A DNA stretch of 64,000 nt from Paenibacillus_AA sp045062745 (lineage in GTDB: Bacteria; Bacillota; Bacilli; Paenibacillales; NBRC-103111). The notes beneath the pieces were generated by a model. It had not been told where the DNA came from. It did not search any database and was given only the letters and a program-made list of their open reading frames with translations. A program made the position numbers and the translations under genes. Location: contig NZ_JBJGED010000002.1 in NCBI RefSeq assembly GCF_045062745.1, positions 62,001 through 126,000 on the forward strand, in the 5' to 3' direction. Positions 49,495 through 58,272 of this stretch are shown here, one piece after another; the first letter of the stretch is position 1, and each line of letters starts with the position of its first letter.

Positions 49495-50013
49495 TTAGGC
49501 TTCAACCAGCTCCGGCCGTTGAATTTGAAGCGGAGGAGGGATAAGCCAACCTTTTTCCTTGCTTAGCTTGAGTATTTTGAGCCCAATAGCAGCTTTTGTT
49601 GTATGATACTTTCCGAACAACATCCCAATGTCTTCACGAATACTAGTTCCCATTACCTGACTGCACGCCACCATGCCCACGGATGTATCAGCAGCAATCA
49701 TTGCCGCGATCTCGGGATCTGTGAATCTTGCCCCAATTGGAATATCCTCCATTTTGGCTTCCGGTCTTTCAGGCAATGCAGGAATAGGTGCAACTCCATT
49801 GGATAATAAGATCGCGTCACATTCGCTTGCTTCAAGCTCGGCTTGATCAATTAGTGCAACTAAGGTTTTTTTGAGCTCTCCGTCACCCGCGTGATACTTG
49901 TACGCACGATATGCTGAAAGGCTCCCCTTCGCTTTCATCGAGAATTGCCACACATTAAAAATCTCCCCGTAATGTAACGGTTCGTCTTTAGTGTTTCCAC
50001 TTAAAATACCCAT
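49495..50013 (-). CDS. DUF3231-family protein
   Basis: 172 residues, ATG after AAGGAGA. Helical protein: MGILSGNTKDEPLHYGEIFNVWQFSMKAKGSLSAYRAYKYHAGDGELKKTL, then a mid region KMEDIPIGARFTDPEIAAMIAADTSVGMVACSQVMGTSIREDIGMLF. This fits the ferritin-like/CotF-related DUF3231 group common in spore formers; the role is unknown. It has its own terminator, and the 300 bases upstream (50014-50319) contain no gene I can support. Confidence 0.75.
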   Translation of the reverse strand: MGILSGNTKDEPLHYGEIFNVWQFSMKAKGSLSAYRAYKYHAGDGELKKTLVALIDQAELEASECDAILLSNGVAPIPALPERPEAKMEDIPIGARFTDPEIAAMIAADTSVGMVACSQVMGTSIREDIGMLFGKYHTTKAAIGLKILKLSKEKGWLIPPPLQIQRPELVEA

Positions 50014-50319
50014 AACCCAGACATCTCCTTTAATTTTTTTTTTGAACGAACCAAGTTAGTTTAACTGTTTCGATAATGCCTTATTCCGTTCCTTGATCAA
50101 AAATAAATCGCCCGCTGAAACAAGAACTCCAATCGTCGGAGCAATTCGCTCTTATTCGGTTAATGCCCACATTTCCGACAAGGAGCATCCCCATTTCGCC
50201 TTCACCCTCAGCTTCGGCGCGAAGCAACCAACATGTCAATATCCTGCTGCCTGGCTTTTACGACGGCCATCGGTTCAAAGTGTTACAGTTGCCCATTCTC
50301 AGGGGGAGCCTCGCGCGCC

Positions 50320-50688
50320 TTAAGATCGATAATAGGACACCACCCAGCATACGCCGTTCCGGTCGGTAACGACGGCCAGCAGTCCGTTAAACGGAGCTTC
50401 GTATACTTCCCGATTCACCGTCCCTCCGGCCGCAAGTTCTCCATAGATCCTTCGGAACGCCTCCTCCGTCTCGATTTTCACGAACACTCTGACATAATCG
50501 CCTTTTAATACCGGCTTCGACGCATGAGTATCGGCAAACTTAAAGGTTGCCCCCTCAACATGCAGGTCCGCGTTAAGCACTTCTTCCCCTTGCTTGCGCA
50601 GAATCGCAATTTCACCGCCAAAAATGCTTTGATAGTATTGGATTTCGTCTTTGCAGTTCTCCACTACGATAAATGGATTCGCGATCAT
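50320..50688 (-). CDS. VOC-family protein (PhnB/glyoxalase-like)
   Basis: 122 residues, a single VOC domain: FIVVENCKDEIQYYQSIFGGEIAI near the start, DLHVEGATFKFADT, and a C-terminal VVTDRNGVCWVVSYYR. The usual C-terminal metal Glu/His positions are not evident, as in non-catalytic PhnB-like members. Substrate unknown. Confidence 0.75.
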   Translation of the reverse strand: MIANPFIVVENCKDEIQYYQSIFGGEIAILRKQGEEVLNADLHVEGATFKFADTHASKPVLKGDYVRVFVKIETEEAFRRIYGELAAGGTVNREVYEAPFNGLLAVVTDRNGVCWVVSYYRS

Positions 50689-50726
50689 CCTGGATATCCT
50701 CCCCGATTAGATATGGTGTATGAGCT

Positions 50727-50792
50727 CAAATAGGATGCTATTGCAACTAATTGCAGGATACCCGATATAGGATGCTATTGCAACTATTTTTT
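50727..50792. repeat. Tandem direct repeat, two units
   Basis: TAGGATGCTATTGCAACTA occurs at about 50731 and again about 40 bases downstream, separated by an ATTGCAGGATACCCGATA spacer. It lies in the intergenic region between the VOC gene and the metalloprotease. Confidence 0.5.
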
Positions 50793-50992
50793 CGCAAGCC
50801 TCGTTCAATATCTCTAACCGCAACCTTTATAGGTACTCCATGTCGAATGACGGAACCGCCGGGACTTTGTTACCGGGATTAGAAGCACTTACCAAGAACG
50901 GCAAACCTGATATTTAATATAAACACATGGGACAAGCCCTTTTTCAACATCCCATGCAGCGCTCAGACCATTTGAAGGAGGAAGATGTTGAA

Positions 50993-53026
50993 ATGAAAAA
51001 AGCATTCGGTATCCTGTCATCCCTCTTATTGGCCGGAAGTATCCTGACCCCTTCTTACGTCTTGGCGCAAACGCAGAGCTACAATGCGAATCCGTCCGTG
51101 CAGGACATCGGATCGAAACTGCGTGCCGAATCGCTCGCCGATGTGTTGGCCGAGGACCGCCTGGATCTATCAGGCAGTGAAACTGGGAGCAGCTCCTCCG
51201 CAGCAGGACTCAATCGTGTAACCCCATCGGAAGTCGGGATTGTGAAAAAATGGCTGACGCACAACGATACGACGGGACAGTACGCCTTAACCGATTTCAC
51301 CTTGCGTGCCGTCGGGACATACGGAGAAGTCTGGGTCGCCAAGAACCTGAGCTACCCTTCCGGCGATCCGCGAAACGCCATGGTGTCCATCACCGATGAA
51401 CAAGTACGTTATATGCTTGGAGAATTCGATACCCGAATGTATGAGAAAGAAGTTGAATTCTTCGGAGCTCCCCAAGAGCGCAAAGGCGAGGACGGCTACA
51501 ATGGATGGTACAAGGACGACAGCGGCCGGACGGTCATTCTGATCGATAATATTAAAGATACGAGCTACTACAATCCGAACTATCCGAGCTACATCGCCGG
51601 TTACTTCTCCCCCACCATCAGCGATTTTGCAGACCGCAACATCATCACTGTCGATTGCTTGGATTGGCTGAACCGGACAGGTCCGAACGCCAAAAGGCCT
51701 TATCAATACGAAGGCACATTCGCGCACGAGTTTCAACACTTGCTGCACCGCGACACGGATTCGGCGGAAGAAAATTTCATTAACGAAGGGTTGTCCGACT
51801 TCGCCCAATTCCTGGTCGGCTACGGCCACTCCGAGTCGCACGTGAATTTCTTCTTGGATCACCTCCGCAACTCGTTAACGATGTGGGGTGATCAGACCGA
51901 CCTGCAAATCCTTGGCGATTACGGCAACGCTTATTTATTTCAACTGTACTTGTATGAACAATTCGGTGAAGCTTTCATCCGAGAAGAGTTCAGCAGTCAA
52001 AAGCACGGAATTGAAAGCGTTAACGACGCCCTGGCGAGAATCGGCTCGAATAAGTCCTTCGAACAAGTGTACGCCGATTATATGACCGCTATTATGCTCG
52101 ACGGCAAATACGAGGGCAACGGAAGTGCATACCAGTTTGCTAACATCGACCTGGCTCCGAACGTCGAAAGCTCCCTCTTGCCTGACAACCTAGCTCCGGC
52201 ATGGGGAACGGATTATAAAGTGATTGTTCCGGATAAAAAAATCGAACACTTGTACTTCAAAGGGCTGGATTTCCTTAGAACGAAATGGACAACCGTACAG
52301 GATCCGGAACGGGGCACCGTCCTGTGGGGCAATCAAGGCGACCAGGCCGATAACTTCTTGATCAAAGCCCTCGATCTGACGAACGTTGCCGGAGCGACGC
52401 TGTCCTTTGACACCAAGTACAATATCGAAGAACAATGGGATTTCGGAGCGGTTCAAGTATCCACGGACGAGGGGAAAACCTGGACCTCCCTATCCAATGG
52501 CCATACTCGCAGTGACCTTGTCGAAAACGGATTTCCGAAGATCAAGGAGAACTTGCCCGGCTTCACCGGCAACTCGAATGGCTGGGTTACGGAATCGTTC
52601 GATTTAAGCCGCTATTCCGGACAAAAAGTGCTGCTAGCCTTCCGGTATATGACGGACTGGGGGTACAATGAATCCGGATGGTATTTGTCGAATTTGAAGC
52701 TGAACGGGGTTATGATCGACCCGATGTCGTCCACAAACGGATTTATGAGCCTGGAACAGGCGACCCGGGAATACGTGAACTACCAAGTTCAATTCATCGG
52801 TTACAAGAAGGGTCAAGCGCAGGGGAACGATCAGCATCTGAAAGTCATTCGTTTCCCGAATCTGATTAACATGTCGGAACAAGATCTCGCTGACCTGCGC
52901 GACATGCTGCACAACTCTTCTTACGAGCGAATCGTCATGATGACCACATATGCGGCCCCTGTCGGCAAAAACGGCAGTGTTACGTATGATTACAACGTAG
53001 AAATGAAAACCAACAAAACGAAATAA
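50993..53026 (+). CDS. Secreted InhA-type (M6-like) zinc metalloprotease
   Basis: 677 residues. ATG at 50993 follows GAAGGAGG. Signal peptide KKAFGILSSLLLAGSILTPSYVLAQ. Catalytic zinc motif HEFQHLLH near residue 245, followed by NEGLSDFAQF (third ligand Glu). C-terminal beta-sandwich resembling the immune-inhibitor A VEG region: ATLSFDTKYNIEEQWDFGAVQVSTDEGKTWTSL and FDLSRYSGQKVLLAFRYMTDWGYNESGWYLSNLKL. Probable extracellular protease; whether it degrades host or nutrient proteins is unknown. The tail (about 590-677) includes KVIRFPNLINMSEQDLADLR and is not recognised. Confidence 0.85.
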   Translation: MKKAFGILSSLLLAGSILTPSYVLAQTQSYNANPSVQDIGSKLRAESLADVLAEDRLDLSGSETGSSSSAAGLNRVTPSEVGIVKKWLTHNDTTGQYALTDFTLRAVGTYGEVWVAKNLSYPSGDPRNAMVSITDEQVRYMLGEFDTRMYEKEVEFFGAPQERKGEDGYNGWYKDDSGRTVILIDNIKDTSYYNPNYPSYIAGYFSPTISDFADRNIITVDCLDWLNRTGPNAKRPYQYEGTFAHEFQHLLHRDTDSAEENFINEGLSDFAQFLVGYGHSESHVNFFLDHLRNSLTMWGDQTDLQILGDYGNAYLFQLYLYEQFGEAFIREEFSSQKHGIESVNDALARIGSNKSFEQVYADYMTAIMLDGKYEGNGSAYQFANIDLAPNVESSLLPDNLAPAWGTDYKVIVPDKKIEHLYFKGLDFLRTKWTTVQDPERGTVLWGNQGDQADNFLIKALDLTNVAGATLSFDTKYNIEEQWDFGAVQVSTDEGKTWTSLSNGHTRSDLVENGFPKIKENLPGFTGNSNGWVTESFDLSRYSGQKVLLAFRYMTDWGYNESGWYLSNLKLNGVMIDPMSSTNGFMSLEQATREYVNYQVQFIGYKKGQAQGNDQHLKVIRFPNLINMSEQDLADLRDMLHNSSYERIVMMTTYAAPVGKNGSVTYDYNVEMKTNKTK

Positions 53027-53042
53027 TACCCGTGTTCCAGGA

Positions 53043-53083
53043 ATGGCGCACTTTAACGGTAATCGTTAAGGTGCGCTATTTTA
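53043..53083 (+). terminator. Intrinsic terminator of the protease gene
   Basis: GGCGCACTTTAACG (53045-53058) pairs with CGTTAAGGTGCGC (53064-53076) across GTAAT, then TATTTTAT. Confidence 0.75.
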
Positions 53084-53156
53084 TGTTTACTCGGTACCAT
53101 TCGGGAACTGGGCGAATATCCTGCTTTTAGTGATTCGATTCATGGAGGACTACGCA

Positions 53157-54056
53157 ATGATACCGATGTACCCCTATTACGGATATGAAACGCAATGCAA
53201 GCAAGTACCCCTCACATTTCCGCCTCAGCATCAGCAAGTTCAGCCTGGCTTAGAGTATGTAATGAACCCTATCCCGATATCCGACAATCCCGAGTACAAA
53301 GGAAACGGCAAGCTCAAAGGGAAAGTCGCCATCATTACCGGCGGGGACAGCGGGATAGGACGTGCCGTTGCAATCGGCTTCGCTAAAGAAGGAGCCGATC
53401 TGGCTATCGTCTATTTGTACGAGCGTGAAGACGCCGAGGCGACCAAAAAAATGGTGGAACGTTATGGAGGCCGCTGTTTGCTGATTGAAGGCGACTTGCG
53501 ACAACCGGCATTTTCTGTGGAAGCGGTAAGAAGAACGCTCGAAGCCTATAGTAGATTAGATACGCTCATCCTGAATCAGGGCGTACAATTTCCTCAAGAG
53601 AGCATTCAAGGGATTACGAACAAACAGCTTGAGGATACGTATCGAACGAACATTTTTCCCATGTTCTATATGACTAACGCCGCACTTCCTCATCTCAAGA
53701 GAGGCAGCACCATTATCTCAACGGCGTCCGTAACCGCCTATGCCGGCGCCCGTTTACTCGTCGATTATTCATCCACGAAGGGTGCGATCGTGTCCTTTAC
53801 CCGTTCGTTGTCTCTGCAATTAGTGGATAAGGGAATTCGAGTTAATGCCGTCGCACCAGGCCCTATCTGGACCCCCCTCATCGTGTCGAGCTATTCGGCC
53901 GAATACGTCAAAACGTTCGGGTTGGAAACGCCGATGAAACGTGCCGGGCAACCGTTCGAGCTTGCACCGACTTACATTTACTTGGCTTCCGATGACTCGT
54001 CTTTTGTGACGGGACAGGTGCTTCACGTGAACGGAGGCATCATGACGGAAACTTAA
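53157..54056 (+). CDS. SDR-family oxidoreductase (YhdF/GSP39-like)
   Basis: 299 residues. ATG at 53157 (ATGGAGG 8 bases upstream). A 45-residue N-terminal extension (YPYYGYETQCKQVPLTFPPQHQQVQPG) precedes KGKVAIITGGDSGIGRAVAIGFAKEGADL. NxxS/YxxxK set: LNQGVQFP, STASVTAYAGARLLVDYSSTKGAI. C-terminus SSFVTGQVLHVNGGIMTET. The extension and the GDSGIG loop match the stress-induced SDR group (YhdF, YghA). Acts in the cytoplasm; substrate unknown. Confidence 0.85.
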   Translation: MIPMYPYYGYETQCKQVPLTFPPQHQQVQPGLEYVMNPIPISDNPEYKGNGKLKGKVAIITGGDSGIGRAVAIGFAKEGADLAIVYLYEREDAEATKKMVERYGGRCLLIEGDLRQPAFSVEAVRRTLEAYSRLDTLILNQGVQFPQESIQGITNKQLEDTYRTNIFPMFYMTNAALPHLKRGSTIISTASVTAYAGARLLVDYSSTKGAIVSFTRSLSLQLVDKGIRVNAVAPGPIWTPLIVSSYSAEYVKTFGLETPMKRAGQPFELAPTYIYLASDDSSFVTGQVLHVNGGIMTET

Positions 54057-54091
54057 AGGAGAACGGTGTTCAACCGTCCCCCTTTTTTGCT
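54057..54091 (+). terminator. Intrinsic terminator between convergent genes
   Basis: GGAGAACGGT-gttca-ACCGTCCCCC (8 of 10 pairs) followed by TTTTTT, between the SDR and the convergent hmgA gene. Confidence 0.65.
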
Positions 54092-54097
54092 TTCCGT

Positions 54098-55249
54098 TCA
54101 TTTTTCAACCCAGCTTCCCATATAGGCTTCGTCTTCTATTGATTTGATCGATTCCACTACATGGAGGGGACGGAAAGTATCGATCATCACGGCCAACTCC
54201 CGGGTGTCTTTCTTGCCGATGCTTTGCTCGATTTTCCCTGGGTGGGGACCGTGCGGAATGCCGGCCGGATGCAGCGTGATCGATCCTGCCTCGATCCCTT
54301 TACGGCTCATAAAGGAGCCATCCGCATAATAGAGCACTTCATCGCTGTCTACATTGCTGTGAAAATATGGAGCGGGAATGGACTGCGGATGGTAATCATA
54401 CATTCTAGGGACGAACGAGCATATGACGAAATTGTTGCCTTCAAAGGTTTGATGGATAGGCGGAGGCATATGAATACGACCGGTGATCGGCTCGAAGTCT
54501 CCGATATTGAGAATCCAAGGGTACAGATGCCCATCCCACCCTACGACATCGAGCGGATGATGATCCATCACGATGGAATGAAGCATGCCGTGCGCTTTGG
54601 TACGCACCTCGAACTCGCCATACTCAGAGCGGGGTTCCGGCAGGTCTGGCAGACGCATATCTCTTTCACAAAAGGGACTGTGCTCCAACAATTGTCCGTG
54701 TTCGTTGCGGTATCTCTTCGGAGTCGTAATCCAGCTAGTCGTCTCGATGAATAGAAATTTGCTTGGCTGCTGGCAAACGATCCGATGGATCGTCCCGATC
54801 GGAATCACGATGTAGTCCCCTTGGCGATATTCCAGCGTGCCGAACATTGTCTCCACAATCCCGGAACCGTAATGCACGAATAACAGCTCATCCCCCTCTC
54901 CGTTCCGGTAAAAGTAATCCATCTCTCCATTTGGATGAACCGTGCCGATCCTGACATCGTCATTGCCCAGTAGATAACGGCGGCCAGTGACTGGATCCCC
55001 TTCCGGATGAAGCAAGCTTGTGCGGAAATGTCGATGCCGGAGCCCCCCTTGTTGCTCATACGTGGGCTTATAGCTGCCATGGAGCGTAGATCGAAGAACG
55101 GCAGTCGGGGGATGGCAGTGATACAAAATGGATTGAATACCGGAGAAGCCTTTCGTCCCCATCACCTGCTCCCGGAAAAGCGATCCGTCAGGTTTATAGA
55201 ACGCGGTGTGTCTTTTAGCGGGGATTGTCCCCTGCTTCATGTAGGGCAT
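54098..55249 (-). CDS. hmgA: Homogentisate 1,2-dioxygenase
   Basis: 383 residues; ATG at 55249 preferred (GGGGAGG 10 bases upstream) to 55258. The enzyme opens homogentisate to maleylacetoacetate. Landmarks: GDELLFVHYGSGIVETMFGTLEYRQGDYIVIPIGTIHRIV; GWDGHLYPW; YHPQSIPAPYFHSNVDSDEVLYYADGSFMSRKGIEAGSITLHPAGIPHGPHPG, which carries the His/Glu iron ligands. Last gene of the tyrosine-catabolic operon. Confidence 0.9.
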   Translation of the reverse strand: MPYMKQGTIPAKRHTAFYKPDGSLFREQVMGTKGFSGIQSILYHCHPPTAVLRSTLHGSYKPTYEQQGGLRHRHFRTSLLHPEGDPVTGRRYLLGNDDVRIGTVHPNGEMDYFYRNGEGDELLFVHYGSGIVETMFGTLEYRQGDYIVIPIGTIHRIVCQQPSKFLFIETTSWITTPKRYRNEHGQLLEHSPFCERDMRLPDLPEPRSEYGEFEVRTKAHGMLHSIVMDHHPLDVVGWDGHLYPWILNIGDFEPITGRIHMPPPIHQTFEGNNFVICSFVPRMYDYHPQSIPAPYFHSNVDSDEVLYYADGSFMSRKGIEAGSITLHPAGIPHGPHPGKIEQSIGKKDTRELAVMIDTFRPLHVVESIKSIEDEAYMGSWVEK

Positions 55250-55285
55250 CGGCTGCATACCTCCCCTAGAATACTAAAGTTCCCG

Positions 55286-56218
55286 TTAGCGGATGAAATT
55301 GCGCAGAACCCCGAGCCCTGTAATGCACAATTCCACGGTATCTCCAGGCTCAAGCCAGCGGTGAGTCACTTCTCCCAGCTCCAGAATACAGCCCGTACCG
55401 ACGGTTCCGGAGCCTAGTATGTCTCCCGGATACAGCGTGACCTCCTCGGATGCGCGTTCAATCATCTGGGCGAATGTATAGTACATGTCTTTGGCATTGC
55501 CGTATGATAACCTGGTGCCGTTGACATAAGCCTGCATTTCCAGATCGTATCGGGAGCCGTCCTTGGTCCGATATGGCTCGAGCTCATCCTTGGTCACAAG
55601 ATAGGGCCCAAGGGAAGTAGCGAAATCTTTCCCCTTCGCCGGGCCCAACCCAATCTTGGCTTCTTCCGCTTGAATGTCGCGCGCGCTCCAATCGTTCATA
55701 ATGCAATAGCCGTAAATCCATTCCTCCGCTTCAGCGGCTTGGATATTCCGGCCTTCTCGGCCGATGACGCAAGCGATCTCCAGCTCGTAGTCCAGCTTCC
55801 GGGTTCTGGCCGGACGCGCGATCTGCTGCTCGGGACCATGCACCGCGCGATGATTGGTGAAGTAAAAGGCGGGAATCTCATACCACTCGGGGACCATAGC
55901 CAATCCTCGACGGGCTCTGGCATGCTTCACATGCTGCTCGAAGGCGTAGAAATCCCGGATACTGGGCGGGTTCGGTAGAGGCGCCAGTAAGCTTACTTGT
56001 TCAAGTCCGTAAACGGCAGAAGATGGCGTCAAGGTAACGCTTTCGGGTTGAGTGCGCTCCGCTTCCCGAATTCCGGCTTGCCCCAATGCAATAAAGTCCA
56101 GCATGCTGGAGGGCAAAGTGCCCCCGCTTGCGGCTTGCATGTCCACGACCCATCGGTCGTCAGCGATCCATCCGGCTCTTGCATGGCCTTGTGCATTCAG
56201 GAACGTAACCAATTTCAT
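55286..56218 (-). CDS. fahA: Fumarylacetoacetate hydrolase-family protein
   Basis: 310 residues. The C-terminal FAH domain is clear: LDYELEIACVIGREGRNI with the metal Glu pair, MNDWSARDIQAEE, GPAKGKDFATSLGPYLVT, LGSGTVGTGCILELG. It should split fumarylacetoacetate (or maleylacetoacetate directly, since no isomerase gene is present) to fumarate and acetoacetate. Its ribosome site AAAGGGGTAG overlaps the stop of the previous gene, implying coupling. Confidence 0.87.
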   Translation of the reverse strand: MKLVTFLNAQGHARAGWIADDRWVVDMQAASGGTLPSSMLDFIALGQAGIREAERTQPESVTLTPSSAVYGLEQVSLLAPLPNPPSIRDFYAFEQHVKHARARRGLAMVPEWYEIPAFYFTNHRAVHGPEQQIARPARTRKLDYELEIACVIGREGRNIQAAEAEEWIYGYCIMNDWSARDIQAEEAKIGLGPAKGKDFATSLGPYLVTKDELEPYRTKDGSRYDLEMQAYVNGTRLSYGNAKDMYYTFAQMIERASEEVTLYPGDILGSGTVGTGCILELGEVTHRWLEPGDTVELCITGLGVLRNFIR

Positions 56219-56223
56219 AGAAG

Positions 56224-56853
56224 CTACCCCTTTGGATTCGGAGTGATAGGACGCTCCAGCATGAAAGTATCCGAAAAAGAGCGGGTGTACATGTTTCCAG
56301 CCATGCGGCCGACCGGCAGAAGCTGAGCGGTGTCGATTCGACCATTCTGATACAGCTCATCCCGGACATGGATCATAACCACCCGGCCAATTACAAGACT
56401 CCCCGACCCGGGGCCTTCGCCGAACGGAAGCACTTGCTCTAACTCGCATTCCAATTGAACTTGGCTTTCCATCACACGGGGAGGCTTCACCAAGGAACTT
56501 GCCCCTTTCGTGAGCCCGACCTGATCAAATTCATCCACTTCCGGCGGATACTCGGCGGAACACGCGTTCATCTGATCGACGATGGACTCCCCCACCACGT
56601 TAACGACGAACTGTCGGGTCTCAATGATGTTCTCCAGCGTATCCTTGCGAGCCCCGTCTGTTCCTCTTAGCATGGGAGCGAAACAGATCAGCATCGGTTT
56701 GGGGCATATGGCGGTAAAAAAGCTGAACGGGGCCACGTTGGCAATCCCGTTCGCGTCGACTGTGGAGACGAAAGCAATCGGACGCGGCAGCACGGAGCCG
56801 ATCAGTACCTTATATGCCTCTTGCCAGGGCAGCGATTGCGGTTCGAAATTCAT
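56224..56853 (-). CDS. Flavin reductase-family protein (FMN-binding split barrel)
   Basis: 209 residues; ATG at 56853 follows GGGAGG. The longer upstream reading frame is out-of-frame antisense-like overlap with hppD and is rejected. PRPIAFVSTVDANGIANVAPFSFFTAICPKPMLICFAP and DTLENIIETRQFVVNVV are typical of the flavin reductase-like domain that recurs in HPPD/homogentisate operons of Bacillales. Its exact step is unknown. Confidence 0.85.
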   Translation of the reverse strand: MNFEPQSLPWQEAYKVLIGSVLPRPIAFVSTVDANGIANVAPFSFFTAICPKPMLICFAPMLRGTDGARKDTLENIIETRQFVVNVVGESIVDQMNACSAEYPPEVDEFDQVGLTKGASSLVKPPRVMESQVQLECELEQVLPFGEGPGSGSLVIGRVVMIHVRDELYQNGRIDTAQLLPVGRMAGNMYTRSFSDTFMLERPITPNPKG

Positions 56854-56893
56854 GTGAGCTCCTCCCATCCTATCCGGCCTTGTCGGCCACCGA

Positions 56894-58009
56894 CTATAAA
56901 TTCCCGCGGCGAGCCTGCTCCCGTTCGATCGATTCGAACAGCGCTTTGAAGTTGCCTTCCCCGAATCCCATGGCCCCTTTACGCTGAATGATCTCGAAGA
57001 ACAATGTAGGCCGATCCACAATCGGTTTCGTGAAAATTTGCAGCAAATACCCTTCGTCGTCGCGGTCCACAAGGATTCTCAGTTTTCGAAGCTGCTCCAA
57101 GTCTTCGTCAATGGCCCCAACCCGGTCCGGCAGCATTTCATAATACGAATCCGGAGTGCTCAGAAAATCGATCCCATTCTCTTGCAGCGCCGTAACCGTG
57201 TGCACAATATCATTCGTTAATATAGCTATATGCTGAACGCCTGGCCCATTGTAATAATCGAGGTATTCCTGGATTTGCGATTTGCGCTTGCCGTTCGCGG
57301 GCTCATTGATCGGGAATTTGATACGGCCGCCATTGTGCATGACTTTGGACATGAGCGCTGAATATTCGGTTGAGATATCCTCGTCATCAAAATGAATCAT
57401 TTGCTTGAAGCCCATCACCTGCTCATAGTAGGACACCCACTCCTCCATTCGTTGCACGTTCCCGACTACATGATCGATGCCGATCAAACCGCTCGTCCGG
57501 TGAGGAACATGGAATTCGACGGCTTTAAAAGAAGGAGCGAACAACCCGTTGTACGACTGACGGTCGATCAGGGTATGAACGGTGTCGCCGTAAGTGCCGA
57601 TGACGGCCTTCACGAGGGTTCCATGCTCGTCGGTAAGAGTGTGCGGCTCTTGGATGGGGATTCCACCGCGCGAGATCGCTTCACGGTATGCATCGGGTAC
57701 GTTCGTTACGCTGAGCGCAATATCTTTGACCCCGTCGCCGTGTTTTTTGACGAATTCCGCGATCGGACTATTGTCATGAAGGGAACCCGTGATCACGAAC
57801 CGGGTTTTATTTTGCTCGAGGACATAGGACACTTGCTGTTTCTGTCCCGTCTCGAGGCCGGAATAAGCAATCGGCTTGAAGCCGAAGCCTTTACTTAGGA
57901 AATGGGTCGTCTGCTTGGCGTTCCCGACATAAAACTCGATGTAATCCACTTCCTTAACGGGAAAAAAATCATCTTCCGGCTTTATTCCGATGTCATTTAA
58001 CGCTTTCAT
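56894..58009 (-). CDS. hppD: 4-Hydroxyphenylpyruvate dioxygenase
   Basis: 371 residues, two VOC-type halves. Converts 4-hydroxyphenylpyruvate to homogentisate. Fe ligands: GIDHVVGNV (His near 175), GVQHIAILT (His near 258), LFFEIIQRKG (Glu near 338); GFGEGNFKALFESIEREQ closes the active site. First gene of the hppD-flavin reductase-fahA-hmgA operon. Confidence 0.92.
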   Translation of the reverse strand: MKALNDIGIKPEDDFFPVKEVDYIEFYVGNAKQTTHFLSKGFGFKPIAYSGLETGQKQQVSYVLEQNKTRFVITGSLHDNSPIAEFVKKHGDGVKDIALSVTNVPDAYREAISRGGIPIQEPHTLTDEHGTLVKAVIGTYGDTVHTLIDRQSYNGLFAPSFKAVEFHVPHRTSGLIGIDHVVGNVQRMEEWVSYYEQVMGFKQMIHFDDEDISTEYSALMSKVMHNGGRIKFPINEPANGKRKSQIQEYLDYYNGPGVQHIAILTNDIVHTVTALQENGIDFLSTPDSYYEMLPDRVGAIDEDLEQLRKLRILVDRDDEGYLLQIFTKPIVDRPTLFFEIIQRKGAMGFGEGNFKALFESIEREQARRGNL

Positions 58010-58049
58010 GCCCTACAGATCCCCTCCGATGAATAGTGAATTCACCCGA

Positions 58050-58079
58050 AGTATAGAACGGAAAATGAGGGATTGGCAA
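58050..58079 (-). promoter_or_regulatory. Promoter of the hppD operon
   Basis: On the minus strand TTGCCA (58079-58074), 18 bases, TATACT (58055-58050), about 40 bases before the hppD start. Confidence 0.55.
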
Positions 58080-58272
58080 ATACTTACAGCGGCGCAAATA
58101 AGCGTTGGTGCGGTGAAGCGTCTATAAAGCGAGTGGGCTATTTACCTGGAAAACTAGGTAAAACGCCTAATGAGTTTACCGCTTAGTAGTTCGAAAAGTC
58201 CGGAATCTGGGTGTATGCACATTTTTAAAATGGGCTGTGAATTATTAATGGTATTAACTAGTGATCGATCAA

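Noticed and set aside
50093..50323. Plus-strand ORF between DUF3231 and VOC genes
   Set aside because: No ribosome site and no recognisable pattern; the stretch may be gene debris but cannot be assigned.
55262..55290. GCTAACGGGAAC on the minus strand at the end of fahA, like the hairpin-repeat left arm
   Set aside because: Only about 12 bases match, no stem or right arm follows, and it overlaps the conserved end of fahA; treated as coincidence.
56854..57072. N-terminal extension of the flavin reductase reading frame
   Set aside because: Overlaps hppD in another frame and gives low-complexity sequence; the ATG at 56853 has a good ribosome site.
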